Notes: generated by a model from the sequence alone, not told the origin. Counted from the stretch's first letter, positions 43,857 through 54,344 are shown. The stretch is 64,000 nucleotides of DNA from Methylobacter sp. (GCA_030679035.1 JAUXTH010000189.1:124001-188000), one strand, 5' to 3'. Program-made: numbers and translations.

Positions 43857-45607
43857 TGACTGAAAACGGCTTATTGCAAATCACTTTATATTTTGTCGCC
43901 CTGTTGCTGTTGGCTAAGCCATTGGGCGTTTATATGGCGGCGGTGTATGAAAACCGCCCGGTGTTTCTTAAGCGCATATTGGCGCCTTTGGAGGCGGGGC
44001 TTTATCGCTTGAGCGGCGTTAAGCCGGAGCAAGAGATGCGCTGGAGTGAATACGCAGGCGCCCTGCTCTGGTTTAATCTGTTCGGCGGATTGGCGGTATT
44101 TGCAATGCAAATGCTGCAAGCCTATCTGCCGCTGAACCCGCAGCAGATGGCTAATGTGACTGTCGATTCGGCATTCAATACGGCGGTCAGTTTTGCCACT
44201 AACACCAATTGGCAGGGTTACGGCGGCGAAACGACGATGAGTTATCTGACCCAGATGCTGGGTTTGAGTGTGCAAAACTTTGTTTCGGCGGCCACCGGCA
44301 TGGCGGTCTTGGTCGCCGTGATACGCGGCTTTCAGCGCACTCATGCGGAGTGTATCGGCAACTTCTGGGCGGATCTGACGCGCGGCACCTTGTATATCCT
44401 TCTGCCGCTGTCGTTTGTGCTGGCGTTGGTGTTGGCAGGGCAAGGCGTGGTGCAAACCTTCAAACCTTACCAAACCGTTCCGTTGGTTGAGCAGGTCGGC
44501 ACGGCAACGGAAAATGCCACGCAAACCCTGGCGCTGGGGCCTGCCGCCTCGCAAATCGCCATCAAACAACTAGGCACCAACGGCGGCGGCTTTTTTAACG
44601 CCAATTCGGCGCATCCTTTCGAGAACCCGACGCCGTTGGCCAATTTTCTGGAAATGCTGGCTATCTTGATGATACCGGCCGCGCTATGCCACACCTTTGG
44701 CACGATGGTCGGCGACCCGCGCCAGGGCTGGGCTATTTTGTCCGCGATGACGCTGGTGTTCGCCAGCCTGCTATTTGTCACCGCGGGTAATGAGCAAGTC
44801 GGCAATCCTGCGCTGGCTGCGCTTGGGGTCGAGCAAAGCGTCGGTATCGGCCAGTCCGGCGGCAACATGGAAGGCAAGGAAACGCGTTTCGGCATCGTCA
44901 ATTCCGCGCTGTGGGCGACTGCGACGACCGCTGCATCGAACGGTTCGGTCAATTCCATGCACGATTCTTATACGCCGCTGGGCGGTTTGGTTCCGATGTG
45001 GCTGATTCAGCTGGGCGAAGTCATTTTCGGCGGCGTCGGTTCCGGCCTTTACGGCATGCTGGTTTTTGTGCTGATTGCGGTATTTGTTGCCGGTCTGATG
45101 ATAGGGCGCACCCCGGAGTATCTCGGCAAAAAAATCGAGGCCTTCGAGATAAAAATGGCGGCCATCGTTATTTTAATTCCGGCTTTCTTTATTCTGGGTG
45201 GTACGGCATTGGCGGTCATGCTGGAGGTGGGGAAAACAGCGGTTGCCAATCCCGGCGCGCACGGGTTCAGCGAAATTCTTTACGCATTTTCCTCCGCTGC
45301 GGGCAACAACGGCAGCGCTTTTGCCGGTCTAAGCGTCAATTCCCCGTTTTATAACATAGCCCTGGCTGTCACGATGCTGGTCGGGCGCTATGGGATCATT
45401 ATTCCGGTGCTCGCCATTGCCGGTTCATTGGCGGCAAAAAAGACCGTGCCGACCACCGTCGGCACCTTGCCTACGCATACGCCGTTGTTCGTGATGCTGC
45501 TTATCGGCACCGTGGTTCTGGTCGGTGCATTGACTTTCGTACCCGCGTTGGCATTAGGCCCGGTGGTTGAGCATTTATCACTGGCCGCACAGCACTTAGA
45601 ACAATAG
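43856..45607 (+). CDS. kdpA: K+-transporting ATPase subunit A
   Basis: 583-aa channel-like subunit that selects K+. The filter-type repeats are visible (TNTNWQGYGGETTMSYLTQM, LGTNGGGFFNANSAHPFENP, SAAGNNGSAFAGL). About ten membrane helices. Normal length. It ends in LEQ-stop, a sequence also contained in the downstream duplication. Confidence 0.97.
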   Translation: MTENGLLQITLYFVALLLLAKPLGVYMAAVYENRPVFLKRILAPLEAGLYRLSGVKPEQEMRWSEYAGALLWFNLFGGLAVFAMQMLQAYLPLNPQQMANVTVDSAFNTAVSFATNTNWQGYGGETTMSYLTQMLGLSVQNFVSAATGMAVLVAVIRGFQRTHAECIGNFWADLTRGTLYILLPLSFVLALVLAGQGVVQTFKPYQTVPLVEQVGTATENATQTLALGPAASQIAIKQLGTNGGGFFNANSAHPFENPTPLANFLEMLAILMIPAALCHTFGTMVGDPRQGWAILSAMTLVFASLLFVTAGNEQVGNPALAALGVEQSVGIGQSGGNMEGKETRFGIVNSALWATATTAASNGSVNSMHDSYTPLGGLVPMWLIQLGEVIFGGVGSGLYGMLVFVLIAVFVAGLMIGRTPEYLGKKIEAFEIKMAAIVILIPAFFILGGTALAVMLEVGKTAVANPGAHGFSEILYAFSSAAGNNGSAFAGLSVNSPFYNIALAVTMLVGRYGIIIPVLAIAGSLAAKKTVPTTVGTLPTHTPLFVMLLIGTVVLVGALTFVPALALGPVVEHLSLAAQHLEQ

Positions 45608-45753
45608 AACGCTGATGACGCTGATGACGCTGATCATTATGATTCAATAAGATTTTCTTGAATGATCTGCGTTCATCATAATTATCTGTGTCATCTGCGT
45701 TCCATTATATTAAAGCGAGAAACAATTGATGAGCTCAAAAAATCATAAGCAAC
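45598..45753 (+). repeat. Duplicated kdpA-kdpB junction, upstream (dead) copy
   Basis: This 156-bp block runs from the last bases of kdpA through a GAACGC-family palindrome (45603-45706) and a ribosome binding site to codon 8 of a kdpB-like start (ATGAGCTCAAAAAATCATAA). It is repeated nearly exactly at 45864-46011, where kdpB is intact. The two copies are separated by about 110 bp bounded by GGACGGGG palindromes (45761-45783, 45832-45856). Confidence 0.88.
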
Positions 45754-45881
45754 TAAAGCCGGACGGGGTATGTTACCCCGTCCGCAGGGTTTCTCGCATG
45801 ATTCAAAGAGAGCGATACAGTCAAAACGTTTGGGACGGGGTTACAAACCCCGTCCCGCCTGGAAGAACAATAGAACGCTGA
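45729..45881 (+). pseudogene. Abortive kdpB start fused to palindromic repeat (50 codons)
   Basis: ATG with the same leader as kdpB. The first eight codons match kdpB except two residues (MSSKNHKQ against MSTKNHKQ), then the frame runs into the GGACGGGG element (DGVCYPVRRV ...) and stops at 45881. It may be translated as a 50-aa peptide but carries no functional domain. Confidence 0.6.
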
Positions 45882-46011
45882 TGACGCTGATCATTATGAT
45901 TCAATAAGATTTTCTTGAATGATCTGCGTTCATCATAATTATCTGTGTCATCTGCGTTCCATTATATAAATAGAGAGAAACAATTGATGAGCACAAAAAA
46001 TCATAAACAAC
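45864..46011 (+). repeat. Duplicated kdpA-kdpB junction, downstream (functional) copy
   Basis: Second copy of the 45598-45753 block. It contains the GAACGC-family palindrome 45869-45964 and the true kdpB start at 45987. It differs from copy 1 by a 9-bp GCTGATGAC unit and a few bases. Confidence 0.88.
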
Positions 46012-48056
46012 AGCTATTTAACAGCCAGATTCTGTTGGATGCGCTGGGCGATACCCTGCGCAAACTGGCCCCCCAACAGCAATGGAAAAACCCGGTGATG
46101 TTCGTGGTCTATATCGGCAGTTTGCTGACCACCGGGCTATGGCTGTGGGCGCTGTATTCAGGGGACAATGCGCCAACAAGCTTTATGCTGGCCGTGACTT
46201 TCTGGCTGTGGTTTACGGTGCTGTTCGCCAACTTCGCGGAAAGTGTCGCCGAAGGCCGCAGCAAGGCGCAAGCGGCGTCATTACGTAGCGCCAAGCGCGA
46301 CATCATGGCGAAGAAACTGGATGTACCGCGTTACAGTACAGACTATGCCAAAGTCGCCAGCACATCATTACGGCGCGGCGACATCCTGCTGATTGAAGCG
46401 GGCGACTTTGTCCCAGCCGACGGCGAAGTCATCGAAGGCGCGGCCAGTGTGGACGAAAGCGCGATCACCGGCGAAAGCGCGCCGGTGATCCGCGAATCGG
46501 GCGGAGATTTCAGCTCGGTTACCGGCGGTACGCGGGTATTGTCCGATTGGCTGGTGGTGCGGGTCGTGGTCAATCCCGGCGAAGCGTTCCTGGATCGCAT
46601 GATTGCGATGGTCGAAAGCGCGTCGCGGCAAAAAACGCCTAATGAAATCGCCCTGACTATTTTGCTGGTGGCATTGACGCTGATTTTCCTGCTGACCACC
46701 GTGACGCTGCTGCCGTTTTCACTGTACAGCGTGGAAACCGCCAAATCCGGTACGCCAGTTTCGATCACCGTACTGGTGGCGTTGCTGGTTTGCCTGATTC
46801 CTACGACCATCGGCGGCTTGCTGTCCGCCATAGGTGTTGCGGGCATAGGCAGGATGATGCAGAAAAACGTCATCGCCACCTCGGGGCGGGCTATTGAAGC
46901 GGCGGGCGATGTGGATGTGTTGCTGCTGGACAAGACCGGCACGATTACGCTGGGTAACCGTCAAGCCTCGGCTTTTATACCGATCGGCGAGACCACCGAA
47001 AAAGAACTGGCCGATGCCGCGCAACTGGCGACGCTGGCTGACGAAACGCCGGAAGGCCGCAGCATCATTATTCTTGCCAAGCAGAAATTCGCGATCCGCG
47101 AGCGCAATATTCATGACTTGGGCGCAACCTTTGTCGCCTTTAGCGCGCAAACCCGGATGAGCGGTGTCAATATCGGCGATCGCCAAATTCGCAAAGGCGC
47201 TGCCGATGCGATTCGCGGCTATGTCGAAGCCCAGCAGGCAAAATTTCCCGAGGAAGCGACACGAATCGCCGATATTGTCGCGCGCCGCGGCAGCACGCCG
47301 CTGCTGGTTGTCGATGGCGGCCAGGTGTTGGGGGTTATCGAGCTGAAAGACACGGTCAAGGGCGGCATCAAGGAGCGTTTTGTCGAGCTGCGGAATATGG
47401 GCATTAAAACGATCATGATCACCGGTGATAACCGTTTGACGGCGGCGGCGATCGCGGCTGAAGCGGGCGTCGATGATTTTTTGGCCGAGGCGACGCCCGA
47501 AGCCAAGCTCAAACTGATCCGCGAACAACAAGCCGAAGGCCGCCTGGTGGCGATGACCGGCGACGGCACCAACGATGCCCCTGCCTTGGCTCAGGCCGAT
47601 GTGGCGGTGGCGATGAATTCGGGTACGCAGGCGGCCAAGGAAGCCGGTAACATGGTCGATCTCGACTCCAACCCCACCAAGCTGATCGAGATTGTTGAAA
47701 CCGGCAAGCAAATGTTGATGACGCGCGGCGCACTGACCACGTTTAGTCTGGCTAATGACTTGGCCAAGTATTTTGCCATCGTTCCGGCTGCGTTCGCCAG
47801 CACTTATCCGCAACTTGGCGCGCTTAATATTATGGGGCTTAGCAGCCCGGACAACGCGATACTTTCGGCGGTTATTTTTAACGCCCTGATTATCGTCGCC
47901 TTGATTCCCTTGGCGTTGAAAGGCGTGACGTACCGGCCGCAAAGCGCGGAGGCATTGCTGCGCAATAACTTGCTGGTTTACGGTGGCGGCGGCATTATCG
48001 CGCCGTTTATAGGGATTAAGTTGATTGATCTTGGCTTAACTGCGTTACCGTTCTAA
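45987..48056 (+). CDS. kdpB: K+-transporting P-type ATPase subunit B
   Basis: 689-aa catalytic subunit. The phosphorylation site [12 protein letters not shown] has D315, TGES is in [12 protein letters not shown], and the hinge [20 protein letters not shown] is intact. The ATG at 45987 has AGAGAG upstream; the longer frame from 45945 comes from the repeat. It is separated from kdpA by a 379-bp duplicated, repeat-filled gap, unusual for this operon. Confidence 0.97.
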   Translation: MSTKNHKQQLFNSQILLDALGDTLRKLAPQQQWKNPVMFVVYIGSLLTTGLWLWALYSGDNAPTSFMLAVTFWLWFTVLFANFAESVAEGRSKAQAASLRSAKRDIMAKKLDVPRYSTDYAKVASTSLRRGDILLIEAGDFVPADGEVIEGAASVDESAITGESAPVIRESGGDFSSVTGGTRVLSDWLVVRVVVNPGEAFLDRMIAMVESASRQKTPNEIALTILLVALTLIFLLTTVTLLPFSLYSVETAKSGTPVSITVLVALLVCLIPTTIGGLLSAIGVAGIGRMMQKNVIATSGRAIEAAGDVDVLLLDKTGTITLGNRQASAFIPIGETTEKELADAAQLATLADETPEGRSIIILAKQKFAIRERNIHDLGATFVAFSAQTRMSGVNIGDRQIRKGAADAIRGYVEAQQAKFPEEATRIADIVARRGSTPLLVVDGGQVLGVIELKDTVKGGIKERFVELRNMGIKTIMITGDNRLTAAAIAAEAGVDDFLAEATPEAKLKLIREQQAEGRLVAMTGDGTNDAPALAQADVAVAMNSGTQAAKEAGNMVDLDSNPTKLIEIVETGKQMLMTRGALTTFSLANDLAKYFAIVPAAFASTYPQLGALNIMGLSSPDNAILSAVIFNALIIVALIPLALKGVTYRPQSAEALLRNNLLVYGGGGIIAPFIGIKLIDLGLTALPF

Positions 48057-48072
48057 TTATTAGGAGATCACT

Positions 48073-48183
48073 GTGATTAAGCACATCAAGCCCGCTTTAC
48101 TGACGTTATCCGCTCGTTCCCAAGCTCCTGCTTGGGAATGCAGTGCTGGAAGCTCCAGCTTCCAGTCACACAAAAAGAAATAA
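48073..48183 (+). pseudogene. Abortive kdpC start fused to palindromic repeat (36 codons)
   Basis: After TTAGGAG, a GTG opens [12 protein letters not shown], which parallels the true kdpC N-terminus [11 protein letters not shown]. The frame then enters two hairpins (TTCCCAAGCTCCTGCTTGGGAA, 48117-48138; CTGGAAGCTCCAGCTTCCAG, 48146-48165) and stops at 48183, directly before the kdpC ribosome binding site. The copy has diverged to about 70% identity, so it is older than the kdpB case. Confidence 0.6.
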
Positions 48184-48194
48184 AGGAGTCATCA

Positions 48195-48770
48195 ATGACA
48201 AGCCACATTAAACCCGCAATACTGATGTTATTGTTTTTTACGGTGCTGACCGGCATCGCCTATCCATTGGCAGTCACGTTCAGCGCACAAACCCTATTCC
48301 CCAGACAGGCAAACGGCAGCTTGCTCGGCAGTAACGGGCAGCCGCTCGGTTCCGAATTAATCGGCCAAGCGTTCAATCGCCCCGAATATTTTTGGGGACG
48401 ACCTTCAGCGACTTCGCCTACTCCCTATAACGGCGGAGCTTCCGGCGGTTCCAATCAAGGGCCGACCAACTCTGCACTGATCGATGCTGTTCAAATGCGC
48501 ATCAAAGCGTTGCGCGATGCAGACCCTAGCCATTCTGAAGCTGTACCCGTGGATTTGGTGACCGCCTCGGCCAGCGGGCTTGATCCTCACATCAGCCCTG
48601 CGGCCGCTGCCTATCAAATCAGCCGCGTTGCCTTAGCCCGGCACTTGTCGCCGGACAGTGTGCGTGAACTGGTTGAGCGTTATACTGAGCCTCGGCAATG
48701 GGGTATGTTGGGCGAATCCCGTGTTAATGTGCTGAAATTGAATCTGGCGTTGGATCAGCGTCTTAAATGA
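48195..48770 (+). CDS. kdpC: K+-transporting ATPase subunit C
   Basis: 191 aa: one N-terminal membrane helix ([19 protein letters not shown]), [17 protein letters not shown] and the C-terminal [17 protein letters not shown]. The ATG at 48195 has AAGGAG; the extension to 48132 comes from the repeat. Confidence 0.95.
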   Translation: MTSHIKPAILMLLFFTVLTGIAYPLAVTFSAQTLFPRQANGSLLGSNGQPLGSELIGQAFNRPEYFWGRPSATSPTPYNGGASGGSNQGPTNSALIDAVQMRIKALRDADPSHSEAVPVDLVTASASGLDPHISPAAAAYQISRVALARHLSPDSVRELVERYTEPRQWGMLGESRVNVLKLNLALDQRLK

Positions 48771-48813
48771 AGTCCGGCACGAATCACAGAATCGGCGTTG
48801 ACAGCATACCGGA

Positions 48814-48862
48814 GTACAAGGCTAGCCTTGTACGTATAAATTGTTCAAAGCCAGCTTTGAAC
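48814..48862. repeat. Two small palindromes in the kdpC-kdpD gap
   Basis: GTACAAGGCTAGCCTTGTAC (48814-48833) and GTTCAAAGCCAGCTTTGAAC (48843-48862), each an almost perfect 20-bp hairpin; the same architecture as the pair before kdpC. Confidence 0.8.
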
Positions 48863-48890
48863 TCCAAACGCACAATGCACAATACACACT

Positions 48891-51638
48891 ATGAGCGATC
48901 CCACCCGACCCGACCCTGACGCCCTGCTAGCCCGTGTAGAACGCGAAGAAAACCAGCGGCGGCGCGGGCGGCTCAAGGTTTTTTTCGGCGCGGCAGCGGG
49001 CGTTGGCAAAACCTATGCGATGCTGCTGGCGGCTCAAGCCAAACGGGCTGAAGGCGTCGATGTGGTGGTGGGACTGGTGGAAACCCATGACCGGCAAGAA
49101 ACCGTCGCGGTATTACAAGGCCTGGATGTGCTGCCGCCCAAGCTGGTGAAACATCGGGGTACGGTGCTGCGCGAGTTCGATCTGGACGGCACGCTAAAAC
49201 GCCGCCCGACCTTGGTCTTGGTGGACGAGTTGGCGCACAGCAACGCCCCTGGCTGTCGTCACCCCAAACGCTGGCAGGATGTCGAAGAATTACTGAATGC
49301 CGGAATTGATGTTTACAGCACGCTGAACGTCCAGCATCTGGAAAGTCTTAACGACGATATCGGCCAAGTAACCGGCGTGCAGGTTAGGGAAACCGTGCCG
49401 GATACGGTATTCGAGCTGGCCGATGAAGTCGAATTGATTGATTTACCGCCTGATGAATTATTAATGCGGCTCAAGGAAGGCAAGGTTTATGTACCTCAAC
49501 AGGCGGAACGGGCGATGCTCAATTTCTTCCGCAAAGGCAATCTGATTGCGTTGCGCGAGTTATCTTTGCGCCTCACCGCCGATCGGGTCGATGCGCAAAT
49601 GCAGGACTACCGGGACGACCACGCGATACGCGATGTTTGGCAGGTCGGCGACAGGATATTGGTCTGCATAGGCCCCAATGCGCTCGCCGAGCGGCTGGTA
49701 CGCGCCGCCAAACGGCTGGCTACCAGCCTTCATGCACACTGGATCGTGGCCTATGTGGAAACGCCGGAGCTGCAACGCCTACCTGCCGAACGCCGCGATG
49801 AGGTGTTGCGGATACTGCGTTTCGCCGAACAACTGGGTGCCGAAACGGTGACCTTGTCAGGCCCGGACATGAGCAAAGAAATCCTGGGGTTTGCCAAAAA
49901 CCGCAATGTCACCAAAATCGTGTTGGGCAAACCCAGTCGCCGGGGTTGGAAGCGCTGGGTGCTGGGCTCGGTCGTCGACACCCTGATCACCGAAGCCCAT
50001 AATATCAATGTCTATTTGCTGGGCAGCCCGCGCGGCGAAGACACCTTGGAGCAAAAAACGGCTAAAGAGAGGCCGGGGGCCAAAGTGCTGCGGCCCAGTT
50101 ATCCCTGGGGACGCGCCAAGCGACGCTGGTTAAATTGGGGCTGGGCGCTGCTTATGACCGGTGGAACGACTTTGGTTGCCTGGTTAATGTCCGGGAAATT
50201 CGAATCGGCGAACCTGGTCATGGTTTATTTACTGGGCGTGGTTTTCATGGCGGCCCGCTTCGGCCGTGAGGCATCTATCCTGACCTCGGTACTGAGTGTT
50301 GCTGCATTCGATTTTCTGTTTGTAAACCCGACTTATACCTTTGCGGTCGCCGATGCCCAGTATTTGGTGACCTTCGTCATTATGCTGTTGGTGGGCTTGA
50401 TCATCAGCCATCTGACCAGCAATATGCGTTCCCAGGCGAAGGTTGCCTCGCATCGGGAACGGCGGGCCAACGTCCTTTACGCGCTGAGTGAAGACTTGGC
50501 GGCCAGTCGTACCGTAGCGGATACCGCCAGAATCGCCGCGCGTCATATTCAGGATGAATTCGGCGGCGCCAGCGTATTGCTGTTTCCAACCGATGATAGT
50601 CGGATAGTCTATCCGCTGGATCCGCCCGTGCCGGAATCCCTGCGCGATTGCGATCTGGGCGTGGCGCAGTGGGTTTTCGATCACGACCAGATTGCCGGGC
50701 AAGGCACCGATACCTTGCCCGGAGCCGGCGCGGTGTTTTTTCCTATGTCAGGTTTCCGCGGCGTCATCGGTGTGCTGGCTTTGCGCGCCGCCAATCTACG
50801 GCGGGTGTTTCTGCCTGAACAGCGTCGGCTATTGGATACCTTTATCAGCCAGATTGCCCAAACCGTTGAACGGGTGCGTCTCTCCGAAGAGGCGCAACAG
50901 ACGCAATTGCGCATGGAATCCGAGACCCTGCGCAATTCCTTGCTCAGCGCCATTTCCCACGATTTACGCACGCCTTTGGCGTCCATCGTTGGTGCCGCCA
51001 GTACCTTGGTGGAAGAGGACGCCCAGCTTGCCCCGCCGGATCGACAGGAATTGAGCCTGACCATTTATGACGAAGCGCTGCGTATGTCGAATCTGGCCAA
51101 CAATATTCTGGATATGGCCCGCCTGGATGCAGGACAGGCATCGCTGAACCGGCAATGGTATCCGCTGGATGAAATAATCGGCGGAACGTTGACGCGAATG
51201 CGCAAGCAACTTGCAGGGCGTGTGGTCAACGCCAAACTGCCGGATGAGCTCTGTTTGGTGCGCGTCGATGCGGTACTGATCGAACAGGTGCTGGTCAACC
51301 TGCTGGAAAATGCCTGCAAATACACGCCGAAAGACAGCCCGATCGACATCATCGCCGAACTCTCCGACCATATGCTAAAGGTGACGGTAGCGGATCGCGG
51401 CCCCGGCATACCGCCGGGAGAAGAGGAAAAGCTGTTCGATAAATTCTACCGGGTACACCGGGAGGGTACCCAAAGCGGCGTCGGTCTGGGCTTGGCTATT
51501 TGCAAGGCTATCATCATTGCGCACGGCGGCGTTATCGGTGCCGCTAACCGGCAGGGCGGCGGGGCGCAATTCTTCTTTCTGCTGCCGGTAGACGAAGCGC
51601 CGCCGCAACTGGCCGCGGAGCAGCTGCAAGATGAATAG
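48891..51638 (+). CDS. kdpD: Osmosensitive K+ channel sensor kinase
   Basis: 915 aa in the usual order: KdpD domain with Walker A GAAAGVGKTYAML, a USP-like domain, four membrane helices (about residues 415-510), GAF, HisKA with H690 in SAISHDLRTPLASIVGA, and HATPase (DRGPGIPPGEEEKLFDKFYR, GVGLGLAICKAI). It senses K+ limitation and phosphorylates KdpE. Overlaps kdpE by 8 bp. Confidence 0.96.
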   Translation: MSDPTRPDPDALLARVEREENQRRRGRLKVFFGAAAGVGKTYAMLLAAQAKRAEGVDVVVGLVETHDRQETVAVLQGLDVLPPKLVKHRGTVLREFDLDGTLKRRPTLVLVDELAHSNAPGCRHPKRWQDVEELLNAGIDVYSTLNVQHLESLNDDIGQVTGVQVRETVPDTVFELADEVELIDLPPDELLMRLKEGKVYVPQQAERAMLNFFRKGNLIALRELSLRLTADRVDAQMQDYRDDHAIRDVWQVGDRILVCIGPNALAERLVRAAKRLATSLHAHWIVAYVETPELQRLPAERRDEVLRILRFAEQLGAETVTLSGPDMSKEILGFAKNRNVTKIVLGKPSRRGWKRWVLGSVVDTLITEAHNINVYLLGSPRGEDTLEQKTAKERPGAKVLRPSYPWGRAKRRWLNWGWALLMTGGTTLVAWLMSGKFESANLVMVYLLGVVFMAARFGREASILTSVLSVAAFDFLFVNPTYTFAVADAQYLVTFVIMLLVGLIISHLTSNMRSQAKVASHRERRANVLYALSEDLAASRTVADTARIAARHIQDEFGGASVLLFPTDDSRIVYPLDPPVPESLRDCDLGVAQWVFDHDQIAGQGTDTLPGAGAVFFPMSGFRGVIGVLALRAANLRRVFLPEQRRLLDTFISQIAQTVERVRLSEEAQQTQLRMESETLRNSLLSAISHDLRTPLASIVGAASTLVEEDAQLAPPDRQELSLTIYDEALRMSNLANNILDMARLDAGQASLNRQWYPLDEIIGGTLTRMRKQLAGRVVNAKLPDELCLVRVDAVLIEQVLVNLLENACKYTPKDSPIDIIAELSDHMLKVTVADRGPGIPPGEEEKLFDKFYRVHREGTQSGVGLGLAICKAIIIAHGGVIGAANRQGGGAQFFFLLPVDEAPPQLAAEQLQDE

Positions 51639-52332
51639 CGCAAAGCCTGTCATTGTGGTGATCGAGGACGACCCGCAAATCTGCCGGTTTTTGCGAACCA
51701 GCCTGAGCGTGCAGGGATTCCAGGTAGTCGAGGCGGGAACCGGCGAACGGGGCGTAGTGGAAATCGGCACCCGCAAACCGGAGCTAGTCATCCTCGACCT
51801 GGGCTTGCCGGGCATGGACGGCATAGCAGTGATCCGCAAAGTTCGCGAATGGTCCGCCGTGCCGATCATCGTGCTGTCGGCCAGAAGCCAGGAAAGCAAC
51901 AAGATTGCCGCGCTGGATGCCGGAGCGGACGATTACCTGACCAAGCCGTTCAGCATCGGCGAACTGCTGGCGCGCATCCGCGTATCGCTACGCCACGCCG
52001 CACAGCTTGCCGGAGACGGCATCGAAACGTTGTTTCATGTCGGCGATTTGCAGGTCGATTTATCCCGTCGCAGCGTACATATCGGCAACCAGGAAATTCA
52101 TCTGACCCCGATTGAATACCGGCTACTGACTGTGTTGATCCATCATGCGGGTAAGGTGCTGACGCACCGACAGCTGTTGCTGGACGTTTGGGGGCCTGCT
52201 TACGTGGAGCACGCTCATTATGTACGGATTTACATGGGCCAATTGCGGCGGAAACTCGAGTTAGATCCCAATCAGCCGCGTTATTTGTTGACCGAAGCGG
52301 GCGTAGGTTATCGGTTGGCGATGGACAATTAA
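51631..52332 (+). CDS. kdpE: Response regulator of the kdp operon
   Basis: 233-aa OmpR/PhoB-type regulator: REC with IEDDPQICRF and D56 in VILDLGLPGMDG, K in DDYLTKPFS, then a winged helix (EYRLLTVLIHHAGKVLTHRQ, VRIYMGQLRRKLE). Expected to bind the T-rich site before kdpF. Confidence 0.95.
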   Translation: MNSAKPVIVVIEDDPQICRFLRTSLSVQGFQVVEAGTGERGVVEIGTRKPELVILDLGLPGMDGIAVIRKVREWSAVPIIVLSARSQESNKIAALDAGADDYLTKPFSIGELLARIRVSLRHAAQLAGDGIETLFHVGDLQVDLSRRSVHIGNQEIHLTPIEYRLLTVLIHHAGKVLTHRQLLLDVWGPAYVEHAHYVRIYMGQLRRKLELDPNQPRYLLTEAGVGYRLAMDN

Positions 52333-52423
52333 AACCCGCTTTGATGAGCGCACTGGATATACATACTGCGTTAAAAAGCATAAAGGCCCCAATTAATTTT
52401 TTTTACTTAACCCAATATTTATC

Positions 52424-54310
52424 ATGTCAACAAATCTACAGAGTCATTCCAAGCAACATTTAACCGGCTTAACCTTCAGTGCCATAGGTGTCGTATTCGG
52501 TGATATTGGCACCAGCCCGTTATATGCCGTCAAAGAAGTATTCCATAGCGGATTAACGACAGACACGACCCACGTCCTCGGCGTGCTTTCGCTGATTTTT
52601 TGGTCTTTGACCTTGGTTGTAGCGACAAAATACGCGATTTTCATCATGCGGGCCGACAACAAGGGCGAAGGAGGAATCATGGCCTTGCTGGCTTTGGCTT
52701 TACAAGGTGCCAAATTTGATTCGAAGAAAGCCCGGTTCATTATTACTACCGGCCTGATCGGAGCCGTGCTGTTCTACGGCGACAGTATTATTACACCTGC
52801 CATTTCGGTGCTCAGCGCGGTTGAAGGGCTGCAAATCATTGCCCCCAAATTAGAGCATTATGTATTACCGGCGACAATTACGGTATTGGGCGGGCTATTT
52901 CTTTTGCAAGCCAGAGGCACCGGGACAATGGGCAAACTGTTTGCGCCGATCATATGTATCTGGTTCGCGGTATTGGCGATCATGGGGGTGGTCAACATTG
53001 TTGAACAACCCGGCGTATTAATGGCTATTAATCCCTATTATGCAGTACATCTGTTGCTTGAGCAGGGTTGGAAAGGCTTTTTAATCATGGGGGCGGTAGT
53101 GCTAACGATCACCGGTGCCGAAGCGTTGTATGCCGACATGGGGCATTTCGGATTAAAACCGATACGCTACGCCTGGTTCGGCTTTGTATTTCCTGCCCTG
53201 CTGCTCAATTATTTCGGCCAAGGCGCGCTATTGATCAGTCATCCCGAAGCCATAGAAAATCCGTTCTATTTGATGGCACCGACATGGGCGCTGTATCCGT
53301 TGTTAATCCTGTCTACTCTGGCAACCGTCATTGCCTCGCAAGCGGTGATTTCCGGTGCCTTTTCCCTGACCAGGCAGGCTATTCAGCTTGGCTATTCGCC
53401 ACGGATGAACATTCTCCATACCTCCGGCGAAGAAATGGGGCAGATCTATATCCCCGCAGTGAACTGGCTGTTGATGGTTGCGGTATTTATATTGGTGCTG
53501 AGTTTCAAATCGTCGACGGCGCTGGCTTCCGCTTATGGGCTGGCGGTGACCGGCACCATGATTTCAACGACGATATTGGCATTTATCGTGATTCAGGAAC
53601 TGTGGAAATGGAATAAGGCCACCAGCATCGGTTTTCTCTCCATCTTTTTGACATTCGATATTTTGTTTTTTCTTGCCAACAGCCTGAAAATACCCGAAGG
53701 CGGCTGGTTGCCGTTAATGGTGGGTACCGTGTTGTTTCTGATCATGACGACCTGGATTAAAGGGCGAACATTGTTGGCAGAGCATGCGGATGAGAGGCGT
53801 GTGCTATTCGAGGAATTAGAGGAAAAGATAACAAGCCATCCGCCTGCAACCGTAGAAGGTTCAGCCATTTATCTGGCTAAAAGTTTGCATGGCGTGCCAC
53901 AGGTGTTTTTACACAATTTCGAGCATAACCATGTACTGCATGAACAAATCGTTGTATTAACCATTGTCACTAAAGATGAGCCGTATGTTGATGTGGCGCA
54001 CCGGATCAAAATTCGTTCATTTGGCAAGGATAATAATTTTCATCGGGTTAAGCTTTACTATGGTTTTCAGCAAAGCCCTGACGTGAGGCAAGCTATAGAG
54101 CAGTGTGCCCAGGAAGGGTTGAACATCGATTTCAAGCAGGCGTCGTTTTTTATCGGTAGCGAGCGCCTCTCTTTCCGGAAAAAAAGCCCGATGCCCAAGT
54201 GGCGTAGACCTTTATTCAGGTTTTTATTCCACAACGCTTCAAGTGCGATAGACTTTTTCAAAATTCCCGTCGAGCGTGTCGTTGAATTGGGTATTCGTAT
54301 CGAGCTTTAG
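52424..54310 (+). CDS. kup: Low-affinity K+ transporter Kup
   Basis: 628-aa K+/H+ symporter with about 12 membrane helices: FSAIGVVFGDIGTSPLYAVK, ADNKGEGGIMALLALAL, GDSIITPAISVLSAVEGL and a cytoplasmic C-terminus. Placed 91 bp after kdpE, so high- and low-affinity K+ uptake are grouped. Confidence 0.96.
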   Translation: MSTNLQSHSKQHLTGLTFSAIGVVFGDIGTSPLYAVKEVFHSGLTTDTTHVLGVLSLIFWSLTLVVATKYAIFIMRADNKGEGGIMALLALALQGAKFDSKKARFIITTGLIGAVLFYGDSIITPAISVLSAVEGLQIIAPKLEHYVLPATITVLGGLFLLQARGTGTMGKLFAPIICIWFAVLAIMGVVNIVEQPGVLMAINPYYAVHLLLEQGWKGFLIMGAVVLTITGAEALYADMGHFGLKPIRYAWFGFVFPALLLNYFGQGALLISHPEAIENPFYLMAPTWALYPLLILSTLATVIASQAVISGAFSLTRQAIQLGYSPRMNILHTSGEEMGQIYIPAVNWLLMVAVFILVLSFKSSTALASAYGLAVTGTMISTTILAFIVIQELWKWNKATSIGFLSIFLTFDILFFLANSLKIPEGGWLPLMVGTVLFLIMTTWIKGRTLLAEHADERRVLFEELEEKITSHPPATVEGSAIYLAKSLHGVPQVFLHNFEHNHVLHEQIVVLTIVTKDEPYVDVAHRIKIRSFGKDNNFHRVKLYYGFQQSPDVRQAIEQCAQEGLNIDFKQASFFIGSERLSFRKKSPMPKWRRPLFRFLFHNASSAIDFFKIPVERVVELGIRIEL

Positions 54311-54344
54311 TCGTGTAAATAAATTCTTCTGCCTGATAATCCAG

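Noticed and set aside
45598-46011. CRISPR-like direct repeats
   Set aside because: Two copies only, with long unequal spacing and no cas genes; a duplication plus palindromes explains them.
46719-47942. 407-aa open frame opposite kdpB
   Set aside because: Long antisense frame caused by codon bias in kdpB; no domain and no ribosome binding site. The same holds for the long frames opposite hcp, kdpA and norR.
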